Below, one piece after another: positions 24,298 through 35,750 of a DNA stretch of 64,000 bases. The position numbers and the translations under genes were made by a program. Every line of letters begins with the position of its first letter. Position 1 is the stretch's first letter. The notes under the pieces were generated by a model, which searched no databases, had not been told where the DNA came from, and was given only the letters and a program-made list of their open reading frames with translations. The DNA comes from Chloroflexota bacterium (lineage in GTDB: Bacteria > Chloroflexota > UBA11872): the NCBI GenBank assembly GCA_026707585.1, contig JAPOWQ010000053.1:156955-220954 (forward strand), read 5' to 3'.

Positions 24298-25305
24298 GTG
24301 CCAACTACCACGTCCCAGGTCGTGTTCCTCGAAGGCGGGAACGTCGCGATCGAGAATGTGGAGATTCCCGATCCGGCGCCGAACCAGATCCTGGTGCGCT
24401 CGACCCGCTCACTGATCAGCGCGGGGACGGAACTGAACATCCTGGAACTGTCCGCCACGGGACGTGGGGAGCCCGGGTACTCGATGGTGGGTGAGGTAGC
24501 CAAGGTTGGCAGGGCGGTCGAGGGGTACGCGGAAGGCGACCGCGTGTTGACGTACCTGAAGCACCAGGGCGCGGGGCTCGTCACGATCGACCCGAATCTG
24601 CCGGACGAGGCCACGTATGCCGGGCTCATACCGGACGACGTCAGCGACGAGGACGCGAGCTTCGTGGTGCTGGGTGACGTGGCGCTGCACGGCGTTCGGC
24701 GGGCGGGGCCGGGGCTGGGCGACTCGGTGGCGGTGTTCGGTCAAGGCGGCCTGGGGCAGATGGTGACGCAGTTTGCGCGGATGGCCGGCGCGTATCCGGT
24801 GGTTGCGGTCGACCTGCTGGACGAGCGGCTGGAACTGGCTCGCTGGTCGGGGGCGACGCATACGGTCAACGCTCAGCGCGAGGATGCCGTGGCGGCAGTG
24901 CAGGACATCACCGGCGGCGGGGCGCGGGTGGTGTTCATGGTCACGCGCACGCCCAAGATCCTGCCGGACTGCATGCGGGCGGCGGCGGCGGGCGGCACCG
25001 TGTCGATGACCGGCAGCCCGCCGGGGACGGTGGAGATTGGCCTGCAAGTGGAACTGCTGCGCAAGGAGCTCTCGATCATCGGCACGTACCAGTCGATGTA
25101 CCCGCGCGAGCCGTACCACATGTTCCAGTGGACGCGGGCAGCCAACCGGCAGTACATCCTGGACGCGATGGCGCGCGGGGAGTTTCGGGTCGACCGCTTG
25201 ATTTCGCACCGCGAGCCGTACACGAAGGCCGGCGACCTGTATGAAATGATCAAGCGCGGCCCGGCTGGCTGGCTATCGATCATCCTGCACTGGGACCCAG
25301 CCTAG
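24298..25305 (+). CDS. Medium-chain dehydrogenase/reductase, non-classical (zinc-binding family)
   Basis: A 335-residue MDR enzyme. The N-terminal GroES-like half includes LISAGTELNIL, where classical alcohol dehydrogenases have a zinc Cys, so the catalytic zinc site is not of the usual kind. The Rossmann half has VAVFGQGGLGQMVTQFARMAGA. The ending (KAGDLYEMIKRGPAGWLSIILHW) is repeated in decayed form at 26080-26196. The start is GTG 24298. The substrate is unknown, possibly a sugar-derived or aromatic alcohol. Confidence 0.85.
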   Translation: MPTTTSQVVFLEGGNVAIENVEIPDPAPNQILVRSTRSLISAGTELNILELSATGRGEPGYSMVGEVAKVGRAVEGYAEGDRVLTYLKHQGAGLVTIDPNLPDEATYAGLIPDDVSDEDASFVVLGDVALHGVRRAGPGLGDSVAVFGQGGLGQMVTQFARMAGAYPVVAVDLLDERLELARWSGATHTVNAQREDAVAAVQDITGGGARVVFMVTRTPKILPDCMRAAAAGGTVSMTGSPPGTVEIGLQVELLRKELSIIGTYQSMYPREPYHMFQWTRAANRQYILDAMARGEFRVDRLISHREPYTKAGDLYEMIKRGPAGWLSIILHWDPA

Positions 25306-25389
25306 GCCGGTTGGCGCGGGAACCGGCATATTCCCCGAGCCTGCGTTTATGATGGTCCGGGTTAGTACGGACCAGAAGAATGACGGGCC

Positions 25390-26064
25390 ATGGGACCAAA
25401 CTCGGTAAATAAGCTCGAGGCCCTGGGCCTGGTTGTGGGCCCGGTGCTGGCGTTGATCTTCTTCGCGATCGAGCCGGGGGGAATGTTCGTCCAGCCGGCG
25501 GACTCGACCGACCCCGCCGCGACGATTACCGCCGTGGCGTCAAACCCGGGTGTTGCTCGGATTACGGCGCTCATGGTCCCGCTGGGCCTGATCCTGATGC
25601 TTTACGGGTTGTCCGGCATGAGTCGAGTCATGCGGCCAGACACCATGGCAGCCGCCTGGTCGCGGCTGGGCATCCTGTTTATGAACGTGGGGGCCTTCGG
25701 CTGGATTCTTACCTCGGGGCTGACCTACATCCTGACCAGGACGCAGCTGGACGCGGCGCAGGGGCTTGAGTCGGCTATCCCGATCTACATGGTGGATTCG
25801 GGGATGGGCATGTTGTCGAGCATGGCCGTCGCGTCTGGATTCCTGGCCTTCAACCTTGGTCTGTCGGCCATCTACCCTCCGGGAATCCTCAGGATCACGG
25901 CCCTGGCAATTGCAGCCGTCTCGGTCATCTGCCTGGTTGCGGTCATCATCGGAAATTCCGTTCCGGACCGGACCATGATCACGGTGTCCAGGATCTGCTA
26001 CTTCCCCTGGGTGGCCTGGAGCGTCGTGCTTGGCGTGCGGTTTCTGAAGGGACGCAGTCTCTAG
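25390..26064 (+). CDS. Hypothetical integral membrane protein
   Basis: A 224-residue protein with about six transmembrane segments, including ALGLVVGPVLALIFFAIEPG, ITALMVPLGLILMLYGLSG, ILFMNVGAFGWILTSGL and ITALAIAAVSVICLVAVIIG. I do not recognise the family and see no catalytic motif. It starts at ATG 25390, 84 bases after the dehydrogenase stop, and could share its transcript. Confidence 0.7.
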   Translation: MGPNSVNKLEALGLVVGPVLALIFFAIEPGGMFVQPADSTDPAATITAVASNPGVARITALMVPLGLILMLYGLSGMSRVMRPDTMAAAWSRLGILFMNVGAFGWILTSGLTYILTRTQLDAAQGLESAIPIYMVDSGMGMLSSMAVASGFLAFNLGLSAIYPPGILRITALAIAAVSVICLVAVIIGNSVPDRTMITVSRICYFPWVAWSVVLGVRFLKGRSL

Positions 26065-26079
26065 CGCCAATCTCGGTTG

Positions 26080-26196
26080 GACGCCTCCCGGGCTGAGACC
26101 CGGACGATGCATGCGAACGCCACCGACCTTTGTGCCATGATTCGGCGCGGTCCGGCCGGGTGGCCGTCGAACCTTCTGCATTGGGCTAGCGCGTAA
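26080..26196 (+). pseudogene. Decayed C-terminal fragment of an MDR dehydrogenase
   Basis: In frame this stretch reads TDLCAMIRRGPAGWPSNLLHWASA before TAA 26194. It matches the last residues of the dehydrogenase at 24298-25305 (GDLYEMIKRGPAGWLSIILHWDPA), with weaker likeness for about 15 residues upstream. There is no room for the rest of the enzyme. It is most simply the tail of a duplicated or lost paralogue. The TAA overlaps the ribosome binding site of the next gene. Confidence 0.7.
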
Positions 26197-26207
26197 GGAG
26201 GTCTCCG

Positions 26208-26564
26208 GTGGCGTTGCCGACGTTCTATTTCAAGAGCACCTGAACGAGTTGCCGGAAGGCCCGTGCGGCCTTGAACGCGACCGGGATGGACTATGAGCCG
26301 CGCGACTATGCGCGCAAGCCGCTGACCGACGACGACATTCGGGCGATTGCCGGACCGCATGCGCTGCGGGAGGTCATGAACCCGCGCAGCCCGTCGTTCC
26401 GCAAGCTGGGGATCGAACGGGACTCGATCGACGACGCCCAGGCGCTGGCGTTGATGCTGGAGAACCAGAACCTGGTGCGGCGGCCCACGCTGGCCGCCGG
26501 CGACGTTCGGGTCTTTGGATTCAACGCGGACGCGTACGAGGAACTGGCCGGCGGCGAGGCATAG
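26208..26564 (+). CDS. ArsC/Spx-like thioredoxin-fold protein, probable selenoprotein (TGA = Sec at 26241)
   Basis: Read from GTG 26208, which has a near-perfect AAGGAGGT at 26195-26202, the frame gives 11 codons (MALPTFYFKST), TGA at 26241-26243, then TSCRKARAALNATG and a clean frame to the stop at 26564. The whole is 118 residues, the normal ArsC/Spx length. B. subtilis Spx has CTSCRKARAWL here, so TGA stands where the first redox Cys of CxxC belongs (U12, C15). The family block LVRRPTLAAGDVRVFGF near residue 90-105 is intact. A hairpin suited to selenocysteine insertion follows the TGA. The family reduces arsenate or acts as a thiol-based regulator/reductase; the exact role is unknown. The alternative is a nonsense-mutated pseudogene. 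Confidence 0.78.
26248..26276 (+). promoter_or_regulatory. Candidate bacterial SECIS hairpin
   Basis: AAGGCC (26256-26261), loop CGTGC, GGCCTT (26267-26272) form a perfect 6-bp stem. A lower stem GTT/AAC (26248-26250 with 26274-26276) is separated by an asymmetric internal loop. The apical loop begins 19 bases after the TGA and has G at its second position, both within the known limits for bacterial SECIS elements bound by SelB. Confidence 0.65.
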
Positions 26565-26615
26565 GCGCCACTTCGGATATCCTCACGTTCCGTTATTTCT
26601 TATCTGGAGGTCGCC

Positions 26616-27320
26616 GTGGCCCTGACCCAGGCGCAGCTTGACGAACTTCGCGAGATCGACACACCGACGATTCTGAACGCGATCGAGACGTTCGACGTCC
26701 GGCCCAATACGCTGGGGTTCACCGGGACCAACATCCGCTACCTGGCCCCCGACATGGGCGTGATGCTGGGCTACGCCGTCACCGCGCTGGGCGACACGAT
26801 GAGCGAAGACGCGCCCAAGAGCCCGGACGGCATGTTCCAGATGTGGGAAGCCGTGGATGAAACGCCGAATCCGGTGGTGCTGGTCATCAAGGACTTCGGC
26901 GACGATCCGACGCACTCGGTGCATGCAGGCGACGGCATGGCCACGCTGGCGCACGTGCTAGGAGCGGACGGCATCGTGACCGACGCGGCGCTGCGCGACC
27001 TGGAGGGCGTGAAGGGGGCCGGCATCAAGCCCTTCGCGCGTGGCCTGGCGCCGTCGCACGCCAATAACCGGATCATTCGCGCCCAGATCCCAGTCGCAAT
27101 CGACGGCATGGACGTGAATCCCGGCGACCTGGTTCATGGGGACGAGAACGGCGTCTGCACGATTCCGATGGAAATCGCCGACAAGGTGGCGGCGGCTGCG
27201 CACAAGATCCTGGAAGGCGAGGAAGCCACGCGGCTGAGCTACCTGGAACCGGGCTTCAACCTGGACGACTACGCCAAGCAACGCGGCCTTACGCGCAAGG
27301 ACCCGTCGCGCGGGTTCTAG
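26616..27320 (+). CDS. RraA-like family protein (class II aldolase / RraA fold)
   Basis: A 234-residue protein. It begins with DTPTILNAIETF and contains TDAALRDLEGVKGAGIKPFARG and the ending HGDENGVCTIP, the substrate- and metal-binding signature of the RraA/4-hydroxy-4-methyl-2-oxoglutarate aldolase family. Members either inhibit RNase E or cleave oxo-acids; next to dehydrogenases a catabolic aldolase or decarboxylase is more likely. It starts at GTG 26616 with TGGAGG upstream and ends before a strong hairpin. Confidence 0.88.
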   Translation: MALTQAQLDELREIDTPTILNAIETFDVRPNTLGFTGTNIRYLAPDMGVMLGYAVTALGDTMSEDAPKSPDGMFQMWEAVDETPNPVVLVIKDFGDDPTHSVHAGDGMATLAHVLGADGIVTDAALRDLEGVKGAGIKPFARGLAPSHANNRIIRAQIPVAIDGMDVNPGDLVHGDENGVCTIPMEIADKVAAAAHKILEGEEATRLSYLEPGFNLDDYAKQRGLTRKDPSRGF

Positions 27321-27343
27321 ATCACCTCGTCCCGCAAACGGCA

Positions 27344-27378
27344 GCGCCCCGCGTTTCCCGACTGGAAACGCGGGGCGC
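27344..27378. terminator. Strong bidirectional hairpin between rraA-like and Cys-cluster genes
   Basis: A perfect 15-bp inverted repeat, GCGCCCCGCGTTTCC, loop CGACT, then the complement. It sits between two convergent genes and could end transcription from both sides, although neither side has a long T-tract. Confidence 0.75.
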
Positions 27379-27434
27379 CGTGCATCTGGCCGAGGAACGC
27401 GTCGAGCGGCCCGGGAGCCTGGGCTAACGGTGGC

Positions 27435-28190
27435 TTACCGGCGACCGGGAAAGTCGTCCCTGCCTACCACCGGGTACGTCTTTTCCGCGGTGAGCGGCGT
27501 GGGATGCCTGGCCAGATCGCCGGAGGCCGTGCGGTTGCGCAGCAGGTGGATGGCCAGCAGGGTGTAGAGGCCGTCTTCCGAGCTCCGGCGGCCGCCCAGT
27601 TCGAAGTATTTGGGCGACATGATGGACATGTCCTCCAGGGGAATGTCGGTGGTGGTGCGTTCCTGCTGGCGGAAGCGGCCGGCGAATACCTCGCAGATCA
27701 TGGCGTTGCCGCTGGGCATGCGGGCGCGACCGTAGGCGCGGCACACGAACGGGCGCACCGGGTAAACCTCGCAACGATTATCGGGCCCGAGCATGGGACA
27801 GCGGGTGGACTCGGTGCGGAACCCCTGGCCGACGGCGCGCACGAACGCCTTTGGCTGCTTGTTGCGCATCTTGAGCCAGCGGCTGAGCGGATTGCCGTAT
27901 TGCTGTATCTGGTCGGTGACGCGCTTGTAGATCGCGAGGCGCTGCTCCTTCGTCAGGTTCTCGCGCATCCAGTCGTGAATCAGTGCCCACTCCTGCTCGC
28001 CGGCCAACACCTGGTGCATACAGCAGCGCGCGCAGCCTTTCTGGCACTCGAGGATCGGGTTGTCGCGCACGACGACCTCGGACCAGCCTTCCATGGCGTC
28101 GTACAGCTCGGGGAGGCTGCCGGCCGACTCGGCCATGCGTGAATAGAACGCATGCAAGTCGACGGTCTCGGGCGAGGGCTTTTGGGCCAA
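27435..28190 (-). CDS. YkgJ-family Cys-cluster (zinc/iron-chelating) protein
   Basis: A 251-residue protein with the cluster ECQKGCARCCMHQ near residues 48-60 and a second set, CPMLGPDNRCEVYPVRPFVCRAYG, near 130-155. This is the CxxxCxxCC ... C ... CxxYxxRPxxCR layout of the YkgJ/putative Fe-S or zinc-binding family. The function is unknown; the family is often linked to metal handling or radical chemistry. The apparent start is TTG 28190. The C-terminal 70 residues have no recognised motif. Confidence 0.85.
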   Translation of the reverse strand: MAQKPSPETVDLHAFYSRMAESAGSLPELYDAMEGWSEVVVRDNPILECQKGCARCCMHQVLAGEQEWALIHDWMRENLTKEQRLAIYKRVTDQIQQYGNPLSRWLKMRNKQPKAFVRAVGQGFRTESTRCPMLGPDNRCEVYPVRPFVCRAYGRARMPSGNAMICEVFAGRFRQQERTTTDIPLEDMSIMSPKYFELGGRRSSEDGLYTLLAIHLLRNRTASGDLARHPTPLTAEKTYPVVGRDDFPGRR

Positions 28191-28281
28191 GGTTTGCGAA
28201 TCCAGTCAGGTCTTGCCTGAAGTATGGCAACTTGGCGGCCACCAGTTCGACTGGTTTTCCGGCGAGACCAGTGGTTCGACC

Positions 28282-29172
28282 TCAGTTGACCGGGGTGTAC
28301 GATCCCCAGTCGGGGCGCCGCCCGTCTACGTCGTCGATTTGGTAGACCTTGGCCAGGTCCCAGCTGGCGAGCGCCTGGCCGGCATAGCGCGCCACGTCTG
28401 GGTCGGCCGCCAAGGCCGCCACGACCCGGCCCAGGAAGCGGGGCGTCTCAGAGACGGCAAAGTCAACGTCCTGCTCGATGGCCTCGCGCCAGGTCGATTC
28501 GGTGACGCCAAAGCGGTCCAGCATGGCTTCCGATCGCAGGTAGCCCGGCGTGACGGCCAGGGCCGTGATGCCGGTGTCGTCGGTGTGCTGGCGCAACTCC
28601 TGGTCCAGTGCCAGCGCGAGGCGGATCACGGATGTCTTGACGAGGTCGTAGTAGAGCTGGCCCCGGTAGTTGAGGTTATTGCCGTCGGTGACCTCCACGA
28701 TCAGGCCGGCGCCGCGTTCGAGCATGAGCGGCAGCGCGTAGCGGCTGGTGATGATGTGGGAGTGGATGGCCTGGCGAAGCATGCGCAGGCCGTTTTCCAG
28801 CGACTGCTCCCAGAAGCGACGGCCCCAGGCGGTCAGATCGTCGCCGCCCCAGACGTCGTTGACCAGGATGTCCAGGCGGCCGGCCTGATCCCGGTGGATG
28901 CGGGCGATGAGGGATTCGACCTGGTCGGGAACGGTGTGATCGACTTGCACGGCGATACCCGACCCACCGGCGGCATCGACCAGTTCAGCCGTTTCTTCGA
29001 TGGTTTCCGGCCGGTTCATGGGCGAGCGGCGCCGGCGGGTGGTGCGGCCGGTGCAGTAGACCGTGGCGCCTGCAGTGCCAAGCTCAACGGCAATACCGCG
29101 GCCGCAGCCGCGGGTGGCGCCGGCGACGAGGGCCACCTGGCCCCGCAACGGGTGTGCGTGGTGCGATGTCAT
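28282..29172 (-). CDS. Short-chain dehydrogenase/reductase
   Basis: A 296-residue SDR. The cofactor motif AGATRGCGRGIA lies near residues 18-29, an Arg-rich patch (TGRTTRRRRS) after strand 2 suggests NADP(H), the structural LVND motif follows, and the catalytic YDLVK supplies the Tyr and Lys. It resembles the DHRS1-like subgroup, which is longer than classical 250-residue SDRs. The substrate is unknown. It starts at ATG 29172, just 3' of the 5S rRNA gene on the same strand. Confidence 0.9.
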   Translation of the reverse strand: MTSHHAHPLRGQVALVAGATRGCGRGIAVELGTAGATVYCTGRTTRRRRSPMNRPETIEETAELVDAAGGSGIAVQVDHTVPDQVESLIARIHRDQAGRLDILVNDVWGGDDLTAWGRRFWEQSLENGLRMLRQAIHSHIITSRYALPLMLERGAGLIVEVTDGNNLNYRGQLYYDLVKTSVIRLALALDQELRQHTDDTGITALAVTPGYLRSEAMLDRFGVTESTWREAIEQDVDFAVSETPRFLGRVVAALAADPDVARYAGQALASWDLAKVYQIDDVDGRRPDWGSYTPVN

Positions 29173-29279
29173 GGATTAGTCAGCCCCGGCGGCGTGGCGT
29201 GTGCCCGGCAGGGCAGCGTGACACGCACGGCGAAGGACGTGTGACGGAGAAGACATGATGGCGCGGACGTGGCGTCAGG

Positions 29280-29401
29280 TTTCCCGGCAACGGGCTATCT
29301 TCCCACCGGGTTGCCCCGGCAGTATTGTCGCTGCTGACGAGCTTAACGACTGTGTTCGGGATGGGAACAGGTGTGGCCTCGTCGCTCGAGTCACCGGGAA
29401 A
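29280..29401 (-). rRNA. rrf: 5S ribosomal RNA
   Basis: 122 bases. The terminal helix is 5' TTTCCCGG pairing with 3' CCGGGAAA. The central sequence CACACCTGTTCCCATCCCGAACACAG and GTGGGAAGATAGCC are typical of bacterial 5S rRNA. It follows 23S by about 50 bases on the same strand. Confidence 0.95.
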
Positions 29402-29454
29402 CCGAACTCCGGAAGGGTACGCAAAGCTGCAGTGTTGCCGGCCTAACGAAAGTC

Positions 29455-32530
<3,076 letters not shown>

Positions 32531-32537
32531 TGATCTC

Positions 32538-32560
32538 CGTTAGGCCGGCAAAACTGCAGC
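32538..32560 (-). other. 5' strand of the 23S processing stem
   Basis: This 23-base segment is complementary, with a single mismatch, to 29426-29448 just after the 23S 3' end, and pairing continues a few bases beyond. The long helix that brings the two ends of pre-23S together is the normal RNase III target. Confidence 0.8.
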
Positions 32561-32662
32561 TTTACGCATTCGCGTAAATCTTCACTTGTCAAGGTTCGCA
32601 GCCGAAACGTCTGAACGCCTGGCTGAGGGCCGCTCACGGATGGCTCCGCGGGGCAACGACCC

Positions 32663-32691
32663 ATCATAGGCGAGTCGTCGTGCTCAGTCAA
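32663..32691 (-). promoter_or_regulatory. Promoter of the 23S-5S unit
   Basis: On the minus strand TTGACT (32686-32691), a 17-base spacer and TATGAT (32663-32668): a near-consensus housekeeping promoter about 120 bases before the 23S 5' end. It explains how 23S-5S can be transcribed without an upstream 16S gene. Confidence 0.78.
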
Positions 32692-32804
32692 TGCAACGGT
32701 GGCTGCGGCCGGACGGCGACAGTCTCCGCACAGCCCGACGCGCCATCCGCATGCCAGGGCTCAACCGGAAATCCGCCTGAGAACCAGGTCAGGGCTGACA
32801 AGCA

Positions 32805-32836
32805 CCGAGGCCCGGCGCGTACGCACCGGGCCTCGG
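32805..32836 (-). terminator. Hairpin after the solute-binding protein gene
   Basis: CCGAGGCCCGG, a 10-base loop and the exact complement, 38 bases past the stop at 32874. No T-run. It would separate the binding-protein transcript from the rRNA promoter downstream. Confidence 0.6.
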
Positions 32837-32873
32837 AAGCCGCGACCGCTGGCGGCCGCAACCGATGCCGGAC

Positions 32874-34388
32874 CTAGAGGGCCGGGAAGCCGAACTCCTG
32901 GCGCGCCGCATTGAGCTGGTCGCGCTGTGAGTCCAGGGTGCTGGAAACCCAGTTCTCCGAGTTGTCAATCGCTTCGTCCACCGAAACGTCGCCCAGGAAG
33001 GCGGCGGTAACGAACGCATTGCGCCACTCGTTCATCTCCCACCAGTTGGGGAGCATCATCATCAAGTGGCGGCTTTCCGGCGCCTCGGCGTAGCTTTGCA
33101 GCCACTCCATGCCCTCGGGCGGCGGCTGCGTGGCCGCGGCGTCGTCGAAGACGGCCTTGTACATGGGCATGTGCCCGCGGTCGATGGCGACGCGGCCCTG
33201 GTAAACCGGGCCACCCAGGAACAGCGTGAGGTCCACCGACTCCTCAACATTGCCCAGGCGCAGGGCGCCGTTGGTGATGAGGTTGGGCTGGTCGTTCCAG
33301 GAATGCCGCTCCTCGCCGATCGGGCCATGGGGCATCGGCCCCAGCGACCAGCGGAAACGGTCCTTGATTCGTGGCACGTCGTAACCCGACGTGTAGACGC
33401 GGCCGCCCAGCCAGGACCAGACCTTGCCGGAAGCGAAGGCGTTGCCGAACTCACCGGCCACTTTCTTGGCCTCGGCGTCGGGGAACGAGACCTTCTCGTC
33501 GTGGATCAGGCCCACGTCGAACTTCAGGCCCCAGTCGCCGCCTTCGTCGAACACGGCCAAGCCGGTTTCGTCGGCGTTGCGGTACGCCAGGCCACCGGCG
33601 CCGAAGCACATGGGCGCCCACTGGAACTCGTAGTCGTTCCGGGCCCAGGTGCCCCACTGGCCGCTGTCAATGTCCGTGGCCCGCCGCGCGCCGTCCAGGA
33701 AGTCCTCGGCGTAGGTCCAGCCCGCGCTCGGGAACTCGATGCCGAGCTCCTCGGCCATGTTCAGGTTGATGACGATGCCGCCGGTCCCGGCCTGGAAGGC
33801 CAGCCCGAACTGGTCGCCATCGATGACGGTCGGGACCGAGCCGCCCTCGGCGTGCGAGTGGTCGAAGTTGACGGTGTAAAGGTCGGGGATGAAGTAGTAG
33901 TCGTTCTTGTCGTAGTCGTCGCGCTTGTCCAGCGCGTCGTTGATCTGGGTAAAGCCGCCGTCTGCGACGAAGGCGCCCAGCATCCCGCCATCCAACATTG
34001 CCACTTCGCCCTGCGTACCGGCCGCCATCTGCAAGGGGAAGAGTTCGCGGTAGTCCGCCGGCTGCGGCTCAAAGCGAACGTTGATGTTCGGCCGCGACTT
34101 GGCGTACTCGCGCAGGCCCCACTGCATGGCCGCGCCACGCGGGCCGGAGGTGTGGTCGCTGACGTAGCGGATGGTCACCGACTCCTTCGCCGGCATGGAT
34201 TCCGCCATGGCGGGCGCTGGAGCCTCGGTCATCGCCGGGGCCGCCGTCGCCGCAACTGCGGCCGGTGTGGCCGGTGCGGGTTCCGGTTCCGACTCACCGC
34301 AAGCGGCCAGGACGGCCGCCGCGCCGACGCCCATCGCGCCAGCGCCAGCCGCGCGCAATGCCGCGCGACGGCTCAGTGTCTTCCTCAT
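32874..34388 (-). CDS. ABC-transporter extracellular solute-binding lipoprotein (family 1)
   Basis: A 504-residue protein with a Tat-type N-terminus (MRKTLSRRAALRAAG), lipobox LAAC with the modified Cys at 30, and an Ala/Pro/Glu-rich linker. The periplasmic-binding fold follows, with TQGEVAMLDGGMLGAFVADG, DGDQFGLAFQAGTGGIVIN and AEEFGIEF-like hinges. It resembles sugar-binding proteins of the family-1 group. It would be anchored on the outer face of the cytoplasmic membrane. No permease or ATPase genes lie beside it, so it is an orphan component here. Confidence 0.86.
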   Translation of the reverse strand: MRKTLSRRAALRAAGAGAMGVGAAAVLAACGESEPEPAPATPAAVAATAAPAMTEAPAPAMAESMPAKESVTIRYVSDHTSGPRGAAMQWGLREYAKSRPNINVRFEPQPADYRELFPLQMAAGTQGEVAMLDGGMLGAFVADGGFTQINDALDKRDDYDKNDYYFIPDLYTVNFDHSHAEGGSVPTVIDGDQFGLAFQAGTGGIVINLNMAEELGIEFPSAGWTYAEDFLDGARRATDIDSGQWGTWARNDYEFQWAPMCFGAGGLAYRNADETGLAVFDEGGDWGLKFDVGLIHDEKVSFPDAEAKKVAGEFGNAFASGKVWSWLGGRVYTSGYDVPRIKDRFRWSLGPMPHGPIGEERHSWNDQPNLITNGALRLGNVEESVDLTLFLGGPVYQGRVAIDRGHMPMYKAVFDDAAATQPPPEGMEWLQSYAEAPESRHLMMMLPNWWEMNEWRNAFVTAAFLGDVSVDEAIDNSENWVSSTLDSQRDQLNAARQEFGFPAL

Positions 34389-34643
34389 TCAAGCCTCCTT
34401 GCGCTCCCACGCAACAAACATCTCGTGAGATCGGGAGCACGCGTGCTGCGAGTAGGGATATTACCGATTCGTGGCAATCCGGAAAAGGCTGCCGACACGC
34501 CGCCGCGGGGGGACTTGCTGTCGATCGACGCGGGAAACGCCGTGTGTGGCGTAGCCGCCATGGCGTGAGGGCCGCAGCAGCGCCACCGGCGTACACTTTC
34601 CACACCTCCCGGATGGCGCGACGCCGCTGAAGGACACGCCACG

Positions 34644-35489
34644 ATGAATCTGACTGCGACCGAGTCGCTTGCGAAGCGCGACCAACTCGTGGACGACGGC
34701 TATACCGTCATTCCGAACGTCGTCGCCGAACCGATGCTGGACGAGCTGCGCGGCTGGAGCGAGGACTACTTCGCCAACCACGAGGTGGATCCGAAATACC
34801 GCTACCAGGGCAGCGACATCCAGGTGATCTCGCCCGACCGATGGGACGAGCGGCCGCGTGAGCTGTCGGAGCGAGTGTTCCCGCACCCCATCGCGGAGCG
34901 GTTTCTCAACTACCCGAACCTGCGGGGCGCCTGCGAAGCCATTCAACTGGAGGACCTGACGACCACGGGCGGCATTATCATTCTTTCCAAGCCGCCAAAG
35001 GGACCGCCGCTGTACTGGCATCAGGATTTCATGAACTGGGAGAGCCCGGAAGCCGCCACGCCCTGGCCGACCAAGGTCTTCCTTTCGGTGTATCTGACCG
35101 ACACCACGCTGGCGAACGGCTGCCTGCAGGTGATTCCGGGAACTCACACCAAGCGGATCGAGCTGCACGACACGCTGCCGGACGCGCACGAGGCCGACAT
35201 CCAGGCCGTTGACGATCACGAAGGCCACGCGGCGTTCGCCGAGCACCCGGATGCCGTGGACCTGCCGGTCAGCGCCGGCGACCTGGTGATCGCCGACGCC
35301 CGCGTGATGCACGCGGCGCGGGCCAATACGACCGACACGCGGCGCACGCTGGTGCTGGCCTGGCACGACGTCTTTCCGTTCCCCAACGCGCCGACCTGGT
35401 GGACTCGACCCATTCCCAGTGTGATCCGAGAGGCCGACCTGACGGCAATCTACGAACGCCGCCGAACACCGACCGCATACATCCGCTAG
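34644..35489 (+). CDS. Phytanoyl-CoA dioxygenase family protein (Fe(II)/2-oxoglutarate)
   Basis: A 281-residue cupin-fold oxygenase. The iron ligands are visible as His and Asp in LYWHQDF and the distal His in RVMHAARANTT; the Arg after it (DTRRTLVLAW) binds 2-oxoglutarate. NGCLQVIPGTHTKRIEL is the family core. It hydroxylates an unknown small molecule. Genes of this family are abundant in marine Chloroflexota. The ATG start is divergent from the binding-protein gene. Confidence 0.92.
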   Translation: MNLTATESLAKRDQLVDDGYTVIPNVVAEPMLDELRGWSEDYFANHEVDPKYRYQGSDIQVISPDRWDERPRELSERVFPHPIAERFLNYPNLRGACEAIQLEDLTTTGGIIILSKPPKGPPLYWHQDFMNWESPEAATPWPTKVFLSVYLTDTTLANGCLQVIPGTHTKRIELHDTLPDAHEADIQAVDDHEGHAAFAEHPDAVDLPVSAGDLVIADARVMHAARANTTDTRRTLVLAWHDVFPFPNAPTWWTRPIPSVIREADLTAIYERRRTPTAYIR

Positions 35490-35599
35490 GCGGGCGGCAG
35501 GTCCACGGCCCACGCCCTGCGACCCAACCAAAGCGGCCAGGCGCTCGGGCACGCAAGGCCACGGTCGTGGGAACGAGCGGCGGCTGGTGGGTGGTTGGG

Positions 35600-35672
35600 A
35601 GCCGACGGTCAGACTCGAACTGACGACCTGAGCTTTACGAAAGCCCTGCTCTACCAACTGAGCTACGTCGGC
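35600..35672 (-). tRNA. tRNA-Thr (CGT)
   Basis: A 73-base cloverleaf without encoded CCA. Acceptor GCCGACG pairs with CGTCGGC, D-arm TAGCTCAGTTGGTAGAGC, anticodon loop TTCGTAA giving CGT, T-arm with AGTTCGAGTCT. Confidence 0.95.
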
Positions 35673-35750
35673 GCGCTGGAATCGTAGCACCGGGGGCATA
35701 CGGCTCAGCCGGGGGCTCTCGGCCGTCAACTCGTCCCAAGGAGCGCGGAA

